NCBI RefSeq assembly: GCF_000470655.1
Contig: NC_021921.1
Coordinates: forward strand, 2,046,001 to 2,110,000
Direction: 5' to 3'
Length of the DNA stretch: 64,000 bases
From: Halorhabdus tiamatea SARL4B
Lineage (GTDB): Archaea; Halobacteriota; Halobacteria; Halobacteriales; Haloarculaceae
Of this stretch, positions 51,972 through 61,841 are shown piece after piece. The notes below the pieces were generated by a model. That model ran no database searches. It had not been told where the DNA came from and saw nothing but the letters and a program-made list of their open reading frames with translations. The translations under genes were made by a program, and so were the position numbers. Numbering within the stretch: the stretch's first letter is position 1; every line of letters starts with the position of its first letter.

Positions 51972-52445
51972 ATGACCGAAAATACGGACGCGACAGTCGC
52001 GGGCGGCGAGGATCTCCCCGGCTGGGAGTGGGAACGCACAGTCGAGGACAGCGACGCGGTGGATGTCGGCGACAGCGTCACCTTCAGCAAGGAGATCAGC
52101 GACGACGACGTCACCAGCTTCGCCGCAGCCAGCGGCGACACCAATCCGCTCCACCTCGAAGACGACTACGCGGCCGAGACGCGATTCGGCGGCCGGATCG
52201 CCCACGGCATGCTCGTCGGGGGCCTCATCAGCGCCGCGCTGGCCCGCTTTCCGGGCACCGTGGTCTACCTCTCGCAGGACTTCGAATTCAAAGGCCCCGT
52301 GCGAATCGGCGACCGGGCGACCGCCGAGGTCGAAGTGGTCGAGACGCTCGACGGCGGGCGGTATCGCCTCTCGACGCAGGTCCTCGTCGACGGCGAGGCG
52401 GTCATCGACGGCGAGGCCGTCGTCCTGATCGACGAAGAGCCATAG
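51972..52445 (+). CDS. phaJ: (R)-specific enoyl-CoA hydratase, MaoC family
   Basis: 157 aa. The hydratase motif is FAAASGDTNPLHLEDDYAAETRFGGRIAHGMLVGGLIS, which carries the catalytic Asp and His of PhaJ/MaoC. It converts trans-2-enoyl-CoA to (R)-3-hydroxyacyl-CoA, supplying PhaC from beta-oxidation. Divergent from phaRPEC, 222 bp from phaR. Confidence 0.85.
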   Translation: MTENTDATVAGGEDLPGWEWERTVEDSDAVDVGDSVTFSKEISDDDVTSFAAASGDTNPLHLEDDYAAETRFGGRIAHGMLVGGLISAALARFPGTVVYLSQDFEFKGPVRIGDRATAEVEVVETLDGGRYRLSTQVLVDGEAVIDGEAVVLIDEEP

Positions 52446-52461
52446 ACGGAATCGGCCCTCG

Positions 52462-53004
52462 CTACCGATCGACGACCAGCATCGCGACGCGTTCGAGGAC
52501 GAGCGGGGCCAGCGTCGCGTCGGTCGCGCCCCGCTCAGCGTCGGTAATGTCGAAGAACTCACCGATCAGTTCGGGATCGGACGCCCCGAGCGTCTCCGCA
52601 GGTTCGAGGCACTCCATCGCCGCGACGACCTCGCAGGCTGCGCGTTCACGGTCGGTAGCGGTGTCGTGAGCGTCCGCGCCCTGGCCCTCACGATCGCCCA
52701 CCGCGTGACAGACGACGATTGCAGGTTGCTCACCCCGGGAGACGCCCATCTCCAGGGCGTCCTGAATCTGGCGGCGACCCGCCGCGTAGAGCATGATCTC
52801 GACGCCGGGATCACGAGCGATCGTCTCTTCTCGCGCGTGTGCGCGATCGGCCAGTTCACAGGCCCGCCGGAGATGCTCGCGACCGGCGACGTAGCGCGCG
52901 TCGAACGCCTGGACCGCTACGCCGTGCTCGTCCCCGATGGCGTCGAGTCGGTCCAGAACGGCGTCCAGATCGTCGATCCGGAGGTTCCCCTCGACGACCT
53001 GCAT
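52462..53004 (-). CDS. cgi121: KEOPS complex subunit Cgi121
   Basis: 180 aa. FDARYVAGREHLRRACELADRAHAREETIARDPGVEIMLYAAGRRQIQDALEMGVSRGEQPAIVVC is the conserved Cgi121 core, which binds tRNA and activates Bud32 in the t6A37 machinery. It follows hel308 with a TGATG overlap, as in other haloarchaea. The 52580-52680 loop is variable. Confidence 0.88.
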   Translation of the reverse strand: MQVVEGNLRIDDLDAVLDRLDAIGDEHGVAVQAFDARYVAGREHLRRACELADRAHAREETIARDPGVEIMLYAAGRRQIQDALEMGVSRGEQPAIVVCHAVGDREGQGADAHDTATDRERAACEVVAAMECLEPAETLGASDPELIGEFFDITDAERGATDATLAPLVLERVAMLVVDR

Positions 53005-55472
53005 CAGAAATCACCCAGGCTGGACTGGTCGGCAGCGTCGTCCTCGTCGCCGTCGCGCACGCCGGCCCCGTTGGCGACGGCATCGTCCGTGCCGGTCGGG
53101 TCTCCGTCGGGAGTGGTCGGCGTCACTCCCTCCATCGAGGGATCGCGGTGGCCGGCGTTCGTCAGGATGTTCTCGGCAGTCTTCTCTCGCCCACGAAGCG
53201 CCCCAAGCACGACACTTTTCTCGGCCTCCCGGAGGTCCTCACGGGACTCGATCCCCGTCGCGAACAGTCGTCTGGCGCGCTTGCGACCCACGCCACGGAC
53301 GCCCGCGAGATCGACCAGTTCCGCCCGGACGCCGTGTTCGACGCGCACGCGGGCCTCCCGGATCGCGGGCGTCACGTCCAGGCCGACCTCGCCGGCCAGG
53401 CGCTCGGCAGCGTTGAGCAGCCAGCTTGCCGTCTCGACCTTCCCGCGGATGTCGCCCGGCCCGACGCCGTAGCGCTCGGTGATCGTCCCCTCCTCGATCT
53501 CGTCGGCCCAGTCTTCGAGAAGTCGAGCGGTCTTCAGCGCCGACAGCCAGTCCTCGAAACGGCCCTCCTCGAACTCGCTTGGCATCGCCCCGAGGAACTC
53601 GTCCTCGCGCTCGTAGGCCTCCATGGAGTACTCCTCCTCGTCACCCGACCGGAGGTAGAGTTCGTACATGTCCGGCGTCCGGGAGACGAGGTGATACAGC
53701 CCCATCGCCGTCGGCTGGGGAGTGTCGTCGGACTCTCCGATGTCGTCGCCCGCGTCCGACACCAGTTCACTGGCAGGCTCGAAGCCGGGCGGCTCACCGT
53801 CCTGCTCCCCGTCGGGGGCCGATCGAGATGCTCGCTGCCCGGCCGTCCGCTCGAACTCACGGAGTCCGTCGAGCATCTCCGCCGCGCTCATCGGGTCGAG
53901 ATAGAGCCGCGAGACGGTCTGGCCGATCGAGGTCGCCCGCAAGGTGCCCTCTTCGTCGTCCGCCCGCGTGAGGAAGTCGTTGGCGGCCAGGTAGGCGATC
54001 ACCTCGTCGACGACGGTCTCCAGGCGGCCCCCCTCAGTCGTCTGGCTGGCATAGAGCGTGGCCTCCAGAAAGTCGAGGAGTCCCTCACGGGAGTTCGCAA
54101 AGCCGGAGGCGACCGTCGAGAGGATGTGGGTGCGAAGGGCTGGCTCGGCCGCGAGTTTCGACTGGACGGGTTCGGGGTCGGCCCAGACGTAGCGTTCGAA
54201 CAGTTCGTCGAGTTCGTCGTGGTTGCTCGCCAGCAGTAGTGCCTCGCCGTAGGGGTCCAGCCCAGGGCGGCCGGCCCGCCCCATCATTTGGTGGACCTCC
54301 AGCACCGAGAGGGGTTGCATCCCACCCGCAGTCCCGTCGTAGCGCCGCCAGTCACGGACGACGACGCGACGGGACGGCGTGTTGACCCCCGCCGCCAGCG
54401 TCGGGGTCGCCGAAATCACCTTCACCAGGCGCTCCTGAAAGGCGTCCTCCACCAAGGATCGGTGTTCCCGGGAGAGCCCGGCGTGGTGAAACGCGGCCCC
54501 CTGCTCGACGGCCTCGGCCAGGTCGTCGCTGGTCTCGGTGTCGCTGACGTCCCGGATCTCCGCCGCGATCTCGGCGAGGCGGTCGCGTTCCTCGCCGTCG
54601 AGATGGGGGTCGGTCGTCGACGCGAGCCGGCGGGCGGCGGCCTCGGCGTTCCGGCGGGAGTTGACGAACACCAGCGTCGACCCGTCGTCCTCGAGCGTGT
54701 CCCGCACGATGGCCGCGGTCTGTTTCTCGCTGTCCCGGACGGGCAGGCGCTTCTGGTTCCCGTCTTCGAGATGGAGTGCCTGCCCGTAGTGGACCCCCTT
54801 CTTCAGGTCGATCGGCCGCCACGTCGAGTCGACGAGTTCGGCGTCCAGCCACTCGGCGAGCGCCTCGGCGTTGCCGATGGTCGCCGACAGCGCCACCGTC
54901 TGGAGGTCCGGGTTGCGCTTGCGAAGCTTGGCGAGTGTGACCTCCAGCGTGGGGCCGCGCTCGCCGTCGTCGACGAGGTGGACCTCGTCGGCCACGACGC
55001 AGTCGAGGTCGTCGATCCAGGGCGCGTCGTTTCGCACGAGGGAATCGACCTTCTCGCTGGTGGCGACCACGACGTCTTTATCGGCGAGCCACCCGCCGTC
55101 GCTCTCGTAGTTGCCCGTCGAAACGCCCACCTCCAGGCCGTAGGCCTCGAACTGTTCGAACTCCTCGCGTTTCTCGCTGGCGAGGGCGCGCAACGGGACG
55201 ATGTAGAGGGCGGTGCCGTCAGTCACGGTCTCGTCGGCTGTCCCTTCGTGGTCGTCCGCTCCGTCGGTCCCGCTCGTGATCGCCGAGAACATCGCGAGTT
55301 CGGCGATGAGGGTCTTGCCACTGGCCGTGGGCACGCTCGCGACGAGGTTCGCGCCGCCGGTGACGCCCCGCTCGACGGCCTCGGCCTGTGGTGGATACAA
55401 CGCCTCGATGCCGTCCTCCTGAAGGTGCTCGGGCAACCACGCGGGTACCCCCGGAATGTCCGCAACGTCCAT
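53004..55472 (-). CDS. hel308: ATP-dependent DNA helicase Hel308
   Basis: 822 aa Ski2-like helicase. Q motif region [11 protein letters not shown], Walker [27 protein letters not shown] (DEVH), [16 protein letters not shown], motif [16 protein letters not shown], motif [21 protein letters not shown], motif [18 protein letters not shown], then winged-helix, ratchet and a C-terminal HhH ([27 protein letters not shown]). Acts on stalled forks. The Gly-Asp-rich loop between the helicase and domain 4 is a haloarchaeal insertion. Last gene before the divergent ferredoxin. Confidence 0.93.
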   Translation of the reverse strand: MDVADIPGVPAWLPEHLQEDGIEALYPPQAEAVERGVTGGANLVASVPTASGKTLIAELAMFSAITSGTDGADDHEGTADETVTDGTALYIVPLRALASEKREEFEQFEAYGLEVGVSTGNYESDGGWLADKDVVVATSEKVDSLVRNDAPWIDDLDCVVADEVHLVDDGERGPTLEVTLAKLRKRNPDLQTVALSATIGNAEALAEWLDAELVDSTWRPIDLKKGVHYGQALHLEDGNQKRLPVRDSEKQTAAIVRDTLEDDGSTLVFVNSRRNAEAAARRLASTTDPHLDGEERDRLAEIAAEIRDVSDTETSDDLAEAVEQGAAFHHAGLSREHRSLVEDAFQERLVKVISATPTLAAGVNTPSRRVVVRDWRRYDGTAGGMQPLSVLEVHQMMGRAGRPGLDPYGEALLLASNHDELDELFERYVWADPEPVQSKLAAEPALRTHILSTVASGFANSREGLLDFLEATLYASQTTEGGRLETVVDEVIAYLAANDFLTRADDEEGTLRATSIGQTVSRLYLDPMSAAEMLDGLREFERTAGQRASRSAPDGEQDGEPPGFEPASELVSDAGDDIGESDDTPQPTAMGLYHLVSRTPDMYELYLRSGDEEEYSMEAYEREDEFLGAMPSEFEEGRFEDWLSALKTARLLEDWADEIEEGTITERYGVGPGDIRGKVETASWLLNAAERLAGEVGLDVTPAIREARVRVEHGVRAELVDLAGVRGVGRKRARRLFATGIESREDLREAEKSVVLGALRGREKTAENILTNAGHRDPSMEGVTPTTPDGDPTGTDDAVANGAGVRDGDEDDAADQSSLGDF

Positions 55473-55556
55473 TGGGCATACCTTGGGTCGGCCCCCGGTT
55501 TAAGGGTTCGTTCGTCGGCGGAGAGTCTTATGTATCGCCGGCCCCGAAGGAGGCCC

Positions 55557-55802
55557 ATGCGCATTGAATTCGATCGGGAGACTTGCATCGGGATGTTCCA
55601 GTGCGTCGTCGAGTACGATGCCTTCGAACGGGACGAGGACGCCGGGAAAGCCGTGCTCGTCGATGGCGAGGAAACCGGCGACGGCATGGTGACACTCGAC
55701 GTGGCGGCGGACGAGGAACTCGACGCGAAATTCGCCGCCCGGACGTGTCCGGTCGACGCCATCACGGTCTACGACGACGAGGGCGAGCAGTTGGTTCCGT
55801 GA
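55557..55802 (+). CDS. Ferredoxin-like protein, three-Cys cluster
   Basis: 81 aa from ATG 55557. Cluster ligands ETCIGMFQC and RTCPVDAI: Cys10, Cys15-region and Cys of the CP motif, with Met in the second canonical position, so a [3Fe-4S] type cluster is likelier than [4Fe-4S]. Acidic loops are typical of haloarchaea. 85 bp from hel308, divergent. Partner unknown. Confidence 0.75.
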   Translation: MRIEFDRETCIGMFQCVVEYDAFERDEDAGKAVLVDGEETGDGMVTLDVAADEELDAKFAARTCPVDAITVYDDEGEQLVP

Positions 55803-55814
55803 GTTTGTAGAAAG

Positions 55815-55838
55815 CTATATTTTGTAGCAGACGCTACA
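55815..55838 (+). promoter_or_regulatory. Promoter with TATA box and inverted repeat (VapBC-like)
   Basis: CTATATTTT (55815-55823) lies 27 nt before ATG 55846, and TGTAGC-agac-GCTACA (55823-55838) overlaps the transcription start region, as expected for autoregulation by the antitoxin. Confidence 0.55.
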
Positions 55839-55845
55839 GGGAAGT

Positions 55846-56154
55846 ATGGCAACCTCGGTTCGGATCAGCACAGACACGAAAGACAAACTAGAGCAGTTGC
55901 AGGCCGAGATCAAACTCGAAACCGGACGGAAAGTAACCCAACAGGAGGTACTCGACCGGGCCGTCAATCGGGAGTTTGATTCACGAAAATCATTGATCGA
56001 CTCGTTCCGCGATGATTACGATGGACTCTCCGAAGCGGAGATTGACCAGTTCCTATCGGGGACGAGTGATTGGGGTATTGAAACGAGTGAAGAAGACGTC
56101 GACCGGATACTCTACGGTGAGGCCCCCCAGACTAATGAGCGTGTTTCTCGATAG
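55846..56154 (+). CDS. VapB-like antitoxin
   Basis: 102 aa. The N-terminal ATSVRISTDTKDKLEQLQAEIKLETGRKVTQQEVLDRAVN is a ribbon-helix-helix DNA-binding segment; the acidic C-terminal half (LSEAEIDQFLSGTSDWGIETSEEDVDRILYG) would wrap the toxin. It overlaps the PIN gene by 20 nt. Confidence 0.75.
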   Translation: MATSVRISTDTKDKLEQLQAEIKLETGRKVTQQEVLDRAVNREFDSRKSLIDSFRDDYDGLSEAEIDQFLSGTSDWGIETSEEDVDRILYGEAPQTNERVSR

Positions 56155-56569
56155 CGGGCTGTTCTACGCGCTCCAGAACGAACGGGCAACCCGCCACAAG
56201 GCAGCAAAAGCCGCGTTCGAGAGTGTTCTCAGCTCGGAGTACGGCCGGGTTTTCACAAGCGACTACGTGTTCGATGAGACAGTAACGCTCGTCAGGACTC
56301 GAACCGGTTCCTACGACGAAGCAAAGCAAGTCGCGGACAGAATTCTCGGTCGTGGACCGTTTCCGTCGGCCATCGACTTCCTCGTAACCGATCGAGCGGA
56401 CTTCGAACGTGCCGTCGAAGCGTTCAACCGATACCACGACCACGACCTGAGTTTCACCGACGCGACAACAATTGCGCTCGTCGAGGCCCGTGATATCGAT
56501 CACGTGCTGGCGTTCGACGATGACTTCGACGGGATCGTCGACCGGCTTGATCCAGTCGAACTCGCCTAG
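56135..56569 (+). CDS. PIN-domain VapC-like toxin
   Basis: 144 aa from ATG 56135 (MSVFLDSGLFYALQN). PIN acids: VFLDSG (Asp5), DYVFDETVTL (Glu), LSFTDATTIAL (Asp) and AFDDDFDGI (Asp). An RNase whose activity the VapB partner would block. The overlap with the antitoxin and the operator upstream support a TA unit. The next gene pgi is convergent. Confidence 0.8.
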   Translation: MSVFLDSGLFYALQNERATRHKAAKAAFESVLSSEYGRVFTSDYVFDETVTLVRTRTGSYDEAKQVADRILGRGPFPSAIDFLVTDRADFERAVEAFNRYHDHDLSFTDATTIALVEARDIDHVLAFDDDFDGIVDRLDPVELA

Positions 56570-57862
56570 TCACTCGATCGTGAGTTCGGTCTTCTCGGCG
56601 ACTTCGTCGGCTTCCTCGAAGTCCCCGCCGCCGAGCAGGCCGCGCGTGGCCTTCTTGCCCCACTCGACGGCCGGCTGGACGAACGCGTCGACGTTGTAGA
56701 GCTCGCCGGCGAGGATCGTCGCCGCCTCCATGCTGTAGAGCAACTCGCCGATCGCTCGCTCGTCGACGCGGTCGATCTCGATCCGGACGTTCGGGAGTCC
56801 GGCGTTGGCGAGGCTGGCCTCGGTGGCCTCGAACTCGGCGTCGATCAACTCGCCCAGCGTCAACCCGCCGAGATACGACAGCCCCTCAAGGTCGGTCTCG
56901 GGGATCGTCGTGTCCTCACGCTCCTGGGGTCGGATGAACGTGACCATCTTGTCGTGGGGGCCAGCGCGGTAGAGCTGGAGCTGGGAGTGCTGGTCGGTCG
57001 CACCCAGCGCCCGGACGGGCGTCTGGCCGACGCCGTCCTTGCCGACGCTTTCGGCCCAGAGCTGTGAGTACCACTCGGCGTATGTCTCTAAAGATTCGGC
57101 GTAGGGCAACTGGACGTTGATGCCAGCCCCGCGCTGATCGAGGGCGTAGTTGACCGCGCCGTAGGCGTATGCCGGCGAGTCGAACAGCGAGGGGGCCAGC
57201 GCGTCGTCGGCGTCGCGAGCGCCATCCAGAATCGCCTCGATGTCGTGGCCCTGCAAGGCCGCAGCGGCAAGTCCGACCGTCGAGAGCACCGAGAAGCGGC
57301 CGGGAACGCCGTCGGGGACGGGAAGCGACGGCAGATCGTGTTTCTCCGCGAGGTCACGGAGGTTGCCCTCGGGACCGGTCGTGACCCACGTGCGCTCGGT
57401 CCAGTCGACCCCGGCCGCCTCCATCGCCTCGCGCACGACGAGGAAGTTCGAGAGGGTTTCGGCGGTCATCCCGGACTTCGAGACGACGTTGAGCGCCGTC
57501 TTCGAGAGGTCGATCGTCTCGAGATGGTCCGCGACCCACTTCGGGTCGACGTTGTCGAGGTAGTAGGCGTCGACGTCGCTGTCTAAGGCGGCCGAAATTG
57601 TGGCCGCCCCGAGCGCGCTGCCGCCGATCCCGACGTTGACGAGGTTCTCACAGTCGTCGAAGGGCTCGACGGCCGCCTGGATGGCGTCGACGTCGACGTT
57701 TGCGGGCTGGTTGAGCGTCGCGTAGCCGTGTTCGTCGCTGGCGCGGCCTGCTTCGATTCGCTCGTGAGCGGCCGCGACGCGGTCGTCGAGTCGATCGAGC
57801 GCTTCGCGGGGGATCCCCGGCGTGGCGACCTCGGCGAGTGCGTTTCCGATGTCTACCTGCAT
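56570..57862 (-). CDS. pgi: Glucose-6-phosphate isomerase
   Basis: 430 aa. PGI SIS-domain motifs VGIGGSALGAATI, LNVVSKSGMTAETLSNF and GQTPVRALGATDQHSQLQLY, with PHDKMVTFI. Interconverts glucose-6-P and fructose-6-P. Its stop abuts the vapC stop (convergent, 0 bp). Confidence 0.9.
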   Translation of the reverse strand: MQVDIGNALAEVATPGIPREALDRLDDRVAAAHERIEAGRASDEHGYATLNQPANVDVDAIQAAVEPFDDCENLVNVGIGGSALGAATISAALDSDVDAYYLDNVDPKWVADHLETIDLSKTALNVVSKSGMTAETLSNFLVVREAMEAAGVDWTERTWVTTGPEGNLRDLAEKHDLPSLPVPDGVPGRFSVLSTVGLAAAALQGHDIEAILDGARDADDALAPSLFDSPAYAYGAVNYALDQRGAGINVQLPYAESLETYAEWYSQLWAESVGKDGVGQTPVRALGATDQHSQLQLYRAGPHDKMVTFIRPQEREDTTIPETDLEGLSYLGGLTLGELIDAEFEATEASLANAGLPNVRIEIDRVDERAIGELLYSMEAATILAGELYNVDAFVQPAVEWGKKATRGLLGGGDFEEADEVAEKTELTIE

Positions 57863-58110
57863 GTGCTGACCCTCCAGCGGCTCACACCTACGTTTATCGG
57901 TCGTGATTGAGTGAGACGGTCCATATCAACGATCCACAGCGGATCCAGTGTTGTCAGGGGATAGCCCCCGGCTGTCCACGTGCGGCCGTGCAAGGACTGT
58001 CCCTCGAGTCCGTCAAATCGGACAGTCGATGCTATGCGACCGATCGGTGGCGGTTTTCTCCCTACCGAAAGAACGGTCAATCACGACTATTGGCCGTCAT
58101 TTTGGGCGGG

Positions 58111-58118
58111 TATTTTTA
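58111..58118 (+). promoter_or_regulatory. TATA box for the substrate-binding protein
   Basis: TATTTTTA is centred 30 nt before ATG 58144; the in-frame ATG at 58129 is only 15 nt away, so the 58144 start is favoured. Confidence 0.5.
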
Positions 58119-58143
58119 CCCAAGGGTCATGAGATACGTGTAC

Positions 58144-59328
58144 ATGGGTGTCGCCAAGTCAACAAGCATCAAAGGGGTTGCCGGCGTGGAAATTGCACAC
58201 GCTTGGGCGGAAGGGGACGGCAAACGTCCACTCGAATCACTACTCGAAGGGTTCGAATCCCGACACCCCGACGTGACCGTCACTGACCAGTACTATCCGG
58301 ATCTAAGCTTGACTGTCAAAAGCCGGATTTTGAGCGAGAACCCGCCATCGACGTGGGTCGAGTGGCCGGGCGAGAGCCTCACGCCATATATGGAAGCGAG
58401 TGTACTCGCCGATATTTCGGAGCTGTGGACCGAGACAGACATGAGTGAGGCCTATCTCGAAGGACCGCAGAATCTGGCACGCATTGACGGAGAATACGTC
58501 GCCGTCCCGATCAACATCCACCGGCTCAACAGCCTCTTTTACAACACCGAACTCGTCGAGGAGCACGGTCTCGACCCTGGGCGAATCGAGAGCCCACGGG
58601 CGTTTCTGGACGTACTCGAAGAGATCGACACGGACTCGGTCATCGGCCTCCAGCAGCCGATGAAAAACCCCTGGACTGTCCTGCAGTTGTTCTCGATGCT
58701 CCTCATCGGTCAGTTCGGCCCGGAGACCTATCGGAACGTCACCGGAGGCGACGGGCCGGCCTACGAAAACGAGATTCGCGAGACCGTCACGTTACTCGAC
58801 AGATATGCCGATTTGGCGTCCGAGGACGCGACGTTCTTGGGGATGGTCGAGGCGAACGAACAGTTCATCGACGGCGAGTCGATTTTCTTCACACAGGGGG
58901 ACTGGGTCGCCGGGACGTACCGGGACATCGAGGGGTTTGACTATGGCTCCGAGTGGGATCACGTCCCATTCCCCGGAACTGACGGCGTCTACGCGATGGG
59001 GATGGACGCTATCGTGGCCAGTGCCGACCAGCAGGGCGAGAAGGACACCCGAACCTTCCTGGAATTCGTCGGCTCGCCAACCGCCCTGCAGGCCTACAAC
59101 AAGGAGAAGGGGGCGATTCCGCCCCGACGAGACGTGGCGATCGACGGGTATCCGCCGTTCTTGCAGGACCAATACCGGGACTTCAAGCAGTCAGGCGAAC
59201 AAGTCGGCAGCGACGCGCTCGAAACCCATCCGGAACGGTTCGTCGATGCCAAGGCAGCACTGGCGCGGTTCGTCGCCGAACGAGACGTCGAATCGACGAC
59301 CCAGGATTTCCTCGAAGCCTACAGCTGA
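58144..59328 (+). CDS. ABC-type sugar substrate-binding fold protein without signal peptide
   Basis: 394 aa from ATG 58144. Periplasmic binding protein fold, cluster 1-like: VEIAHAWAEGDGKRPLESLLEGFESRHPDVTV, then STWVEWPGESLTPYM, VPINIHRLNSLFYNTELVEEHGLDP and TRTFLEFVGSPTALQAYNKEKGAIPPRRDV. Normally these begin with a Tat lipoprotein signal; here the mature domain starts almost at once and no permease or ATPase genes are near. It may be a cytoplasmic sensor or a truncated gene. Confidence 0.65.
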   Translation: MGVAKSTSIKGVAGVEIAHAWAEGDGKRPLESLLEGFESRHPDVTVTDQYYPDLSLTVKSRILSENPPSTWVEWPGESLTPYMEASVLADISELWTETDMSEAYLEGPQNLARIDGEYVAVPINIHRLNSLFYNTELVEEHGLDPGRIESPRAFLDVLEEIDTDSVIGLQQPMKNPWTVLQLFSMLLIGQFGPETYRNVTGGDGPAYENEIRETVTLLDRYADLASEDATFLGMVEANEQFIDGESIFFTQGDWVAGTYRDIEGFDYGSEWDHVPFPGTDGVYAMGMDAIVASADQQGEKDTRTFLEFVGSPTALQAYNKEKGAIPPRRDVAIDGYPPFLQDQYRDFKQSGEQVGSDALETHPERFVDAKAALARFVAERDVESTTQDFLEAYS

Positions 59329-59363
59329 TTGCCTGCCGTCGGACGGAACCAGGCACGTTCGCG

Positions 59364-59900
59364 TTACTGCAACTCGATACTGTGAACGAACGCGAGATCG
59401 CGAATTTCGGTGATAGCCACTCCCGGGACGACGTCGTCAGTGATGACGTACAGTCGTGGCTGGTCGGTGAACTCCGGATCGTCGGTCATGACCTGCCGGA
59501 TGGAGATGTCGTGATCGGCGAGGACGTCCGTGACCGTCGCCACGATCCCGGATTCCCCGGCTGCCCGGACGGCGATCGTCATCGCCGAGAGGTCGAGCAC
59601 CGGTGCGAGGTCGAGCAGACTCGGGATCGCCGAGATGTTCCCGAAGATCCGCCGGAGCTGTGGGTCCTCGAGGATCGCGTCCGTAGTCGCGTCGACGACT
59701 CGTCGGTCGACGTCGATCTCGCGGGCGATGCCCGTGTTCGGGATCTCGATGCCACCTGAGACGACTCGCCCGCCGTCGTTGACCGAGAACCCGCGTTCGA
59801 GCAACAGTCGGATGACCCGCTGCTGGCTCGGGCTGTCCTCGAACTTCTCCATGATCGCCTCGAATGAGGCCGACTCCTCGGGGGCGGACTCCTCGCTCAT
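59364..59900 (-). CDS. ACT-domain regulator of amino acid metabolism (COG2150-like)
   Basis: 178 aa. N-terminal HTH ([59 protein letters not shown]) and C-terminal ACT ([37 protein letters not shown]). It likely senses an amino acid. Its ATG overlaps the hisB stop, so it is co-expressed with histidine synthesis. Confidence 0.82.
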   Translation of the reverse strand: MSEESAPEESASFEAIMEKFEDSPSQQRVIRLLLERGFSVNDGGRVVSGGIEIPNTGIAREIDVDRRVVDATTDAILEDPQLRRIFGNISAIPSLLDLAPVLDLSAMTIAVRAAGESGIVATVTDVLADHDISIRQVMTDDPEFTDQPRLYVITDDVVPGVAITEIRDLAFVHSIELQ

Positions 59901-60484
59901 AGTTGCCCCTTCGTCGAGGGGGCGTCCGCACGCCGGTCGTCGATCCGGGTCGCGTCGTCGAGCGCCCGGGCCAGCCCCTTGAACAGCGCCTCGACCTCGT
60001 GGTGGGCGTTCTCGCCGTCGACGCCCGCGTGCAGTGTGAGGCCGGCGTTCATCGCGAGCGAGCGCAGGAAGTGCTTCGCCATGACACTCGTGAATTCCCC
60101 GACGGTCGCCTGGGAGAATTCCCCCTCGAACTCGAAGTAGGGACGACCGCTGACGTCGAGGACGACGCTCGCGACGGCCTCGTCTAAGGGGACCCGTCGG
60201 TCGGCGAAGCGAGTGATCCCGCGTTTCTCGCCCAGCGCTTCGGTGAACGCCTCGCCCAGCGCGATGGCGACGTCCTCGACGGTGTGGTGGTCGTCGACAG
60301 CGAGGTCGCCGTCACATCGAACGGTGAGATCGAACAGGCCGTGCGTGGCGAAGGCATCGAGCATGTGGTCGAGAAAGCCGATCCCCGTCTCGACGGTCGA
60401 CTCGCCGTCGCCGTCGATGTCGAGGGTCACCTCGATGTCCGTCTCACCCGTCTCGCGGGTGACTGCGGCGGTCCGGTCGGTCAT
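59897..60484 (-). CDS. hisB: Imidazoleglycerol-phosphate dehydratase
   Basis: 195 aa from ATG 60484 ([12 protein letters not shown]); the frame also begins at 60496. It dehydrates IGP to imidazole acetol-P. Manganese ligands: [31 protein letters not shown] and [15 protein letters not shown]. Overlaps the ACT regulator by 4 nt. Confidence 0.93.
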   Translation of the reverse strand: MTDRTAAVTRETGETDIEVTLDIDGDGESTVETGIGFLDHMLDAFATHGLFDLTVRCDGDLAVDDHHTVEDVAIALGEAFTEALGEKRGITRFADRRVPLDEAVASVVLDVSGRPYFEFEGEFSQATVGEFTSVMAKHFLRSLAMNAGLTLHAGVDGENAHHEVEALFKGLARALDDATRIDDRRADAPSTKGQL

Positions 60485-60556
60485 GACTCGATACACTCCC
60501 CCCTCGTATTTGGTGATTGTGCCTCGACGGTCGAGGCGAGCGATTTTCTTCCGCAG

Positions 60557-61744
60557 TCACTCCCCGAGCCCGTCTCTGATCGAGATCGACCGACGAGCGG
60601 CCAGGATCGTCGGCAAGACGCCGACTGTCAGCGCAAGCGGGAGCCACATCGCCGGTCTGATCCCGCTTGTCTCCGCGAGGAAACCCATCGCCATCGGCAC
60701 CAGCGCGAAACTGACCGACGAGGAGACCGCGGCGATGGCGTTGATCGGCGCGCTGTATTCCGGGGCGGCGTCGGTCCCGAACGCCACGAGCAGCGGGTAG
60801 ACTCCGGAGACGAGCACTCCCAGGGCGAACACCACCGGGAACGTCGCCAGCCCGCTCACGACGAAAAACGAGACGAAGAACGTGGGGACCAACAGCAACT
60901 CGATCCCGACCAGCAACAGGCTGTAATCGTAGTGCTCGACGATGGCTGTCGCGGCGAAGCGGCCGGGAACGTACGCGATCGTAAAGGCCGACAGCAGCAG
61001 GTTCGCGTTCGCCTGGGAGAGCCCGGCGGCCTCGATGCCGAAGGTCGGCAGCCAGAGGAACAGGCCACCCTCCAGCCCGGTGTGAAAGAACATCGCCAGC
61101 GCCATCGCGACGATCTCTTTCGTCCGCAGAAGCGTCGCGAGCGCCTCGCGGTCGAGAATCGCCTCCTGGCCCGCCTCGAACGGGAGGTCCAGCCGCCAGA
61201 CGAACGCCACCACCGGGACGAGCGCCGCGGCCAGCCCGAGGTAGGCCAGCCGCCAGTCACCCAGCGCGATGGCGGCGGTCATCACCAGCGGGCCGGCAGC
61301 CGACCCGACCGCCCACGCCAGGTCGTACATGCCGAACACCCGCCCCCTGGCGTCGGGGTAGAGATGACTGAGCATCGGGCGGTCGAGCCCGCGGATGATC
61401 CCGTCGCCCAGGCCGCGAACGACGAGGACTGAGAGAAAGACCAGAAACGTCGGGGCGAGTCCCAGTCCCGCGATCGAGAGGGCGGTCACGGCGAGGCCGA
61501 TCGTGTACCAGCGGACGAGATGGAGCCGGCCGGCGATCGCGCCGACGATCGCGATCGAGACGATGTACCCCAGGGTCCCCGCTGGGCCGACGAGGCCGAG
61601 GAGTCCTTTGCCGACGACGAACTCGATTTTGAGCTCCGGAACGACGGCACCCCGCATCTGGAGGCCGAGCCCCGAGAGGACGACCGCCAGCAGGATCGCT
61701 GCGGTCCAGTGTCGCCGGTTCTGGACGGTCCCGTGATCAGTCAC
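60557..61744 (-). CDS. MFS transporter
   Basis: 395 aa with 12 hydrophobic helices. The MFS loop 2-3 pattern is weak (IAGRLHLVRWYT), while the 4-5 loop has GIIRGLDRPMLSHLYPDARGRVFGMYDLAWAVGSAAGPLV, characteristic of MFS drug/metabolite carriers. Substrate unknown. Lies between hisB and hisA, both leftward, with 72 and 97 bp gaps. Confidence 0.8.
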   Translation of the reverse strand: MTDHGTVQNRRHWTAAILLAVVLSGLGLQMRGAVVPELKIEFVVGKGLLGLVGPAGTLGYIVSIAIVGAIAGRLHLVRWYTIGLAVTALSIAGLGLAPTFLVFLSVLVVRGLGDGIIRGLDRPMLSHLYPDARGRVFGMYDLAWAVGSAAGPLVMTAAIALGDWRLAYLGLAAALVPVVAFVWRLDLPFEAGQEAILDREALATLLRTKEIVAMALAMFFHTGLEGGLFLWLPTFGIEAAGLSQANANLLLSAFTIAYVPGRFAATAIVEHYDYSLLLVGIELLLVPTFFVSFFVVSGLATFPVVFALGVLVSGVYPLLVAFGTDAAPEYSAPINAIAAVSSSVSFALVPMAMGFLAETSGIRPAMWLPLALTVGVLPTILAARRSISIRDGLGE

Positions 61745-61841
61745 GTCCGTTGACTACGCCGGGACGTGAGTTTACTCCACCGGCTCGCGTCGGGACGGCC
61801 GCGGTCGACGCGGGCCGACACAGTCGCGGGTATTCGTCCGC

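Noticed and set aside
57863-58143. Gene in the pgi to binding-protein gap (frame from 57907)
   Set aside because: The frame merges with the binding protein but its N-terminal part is Cys- and Arg-rich, not haloarchaeal in composition, and lies before the TATA box.
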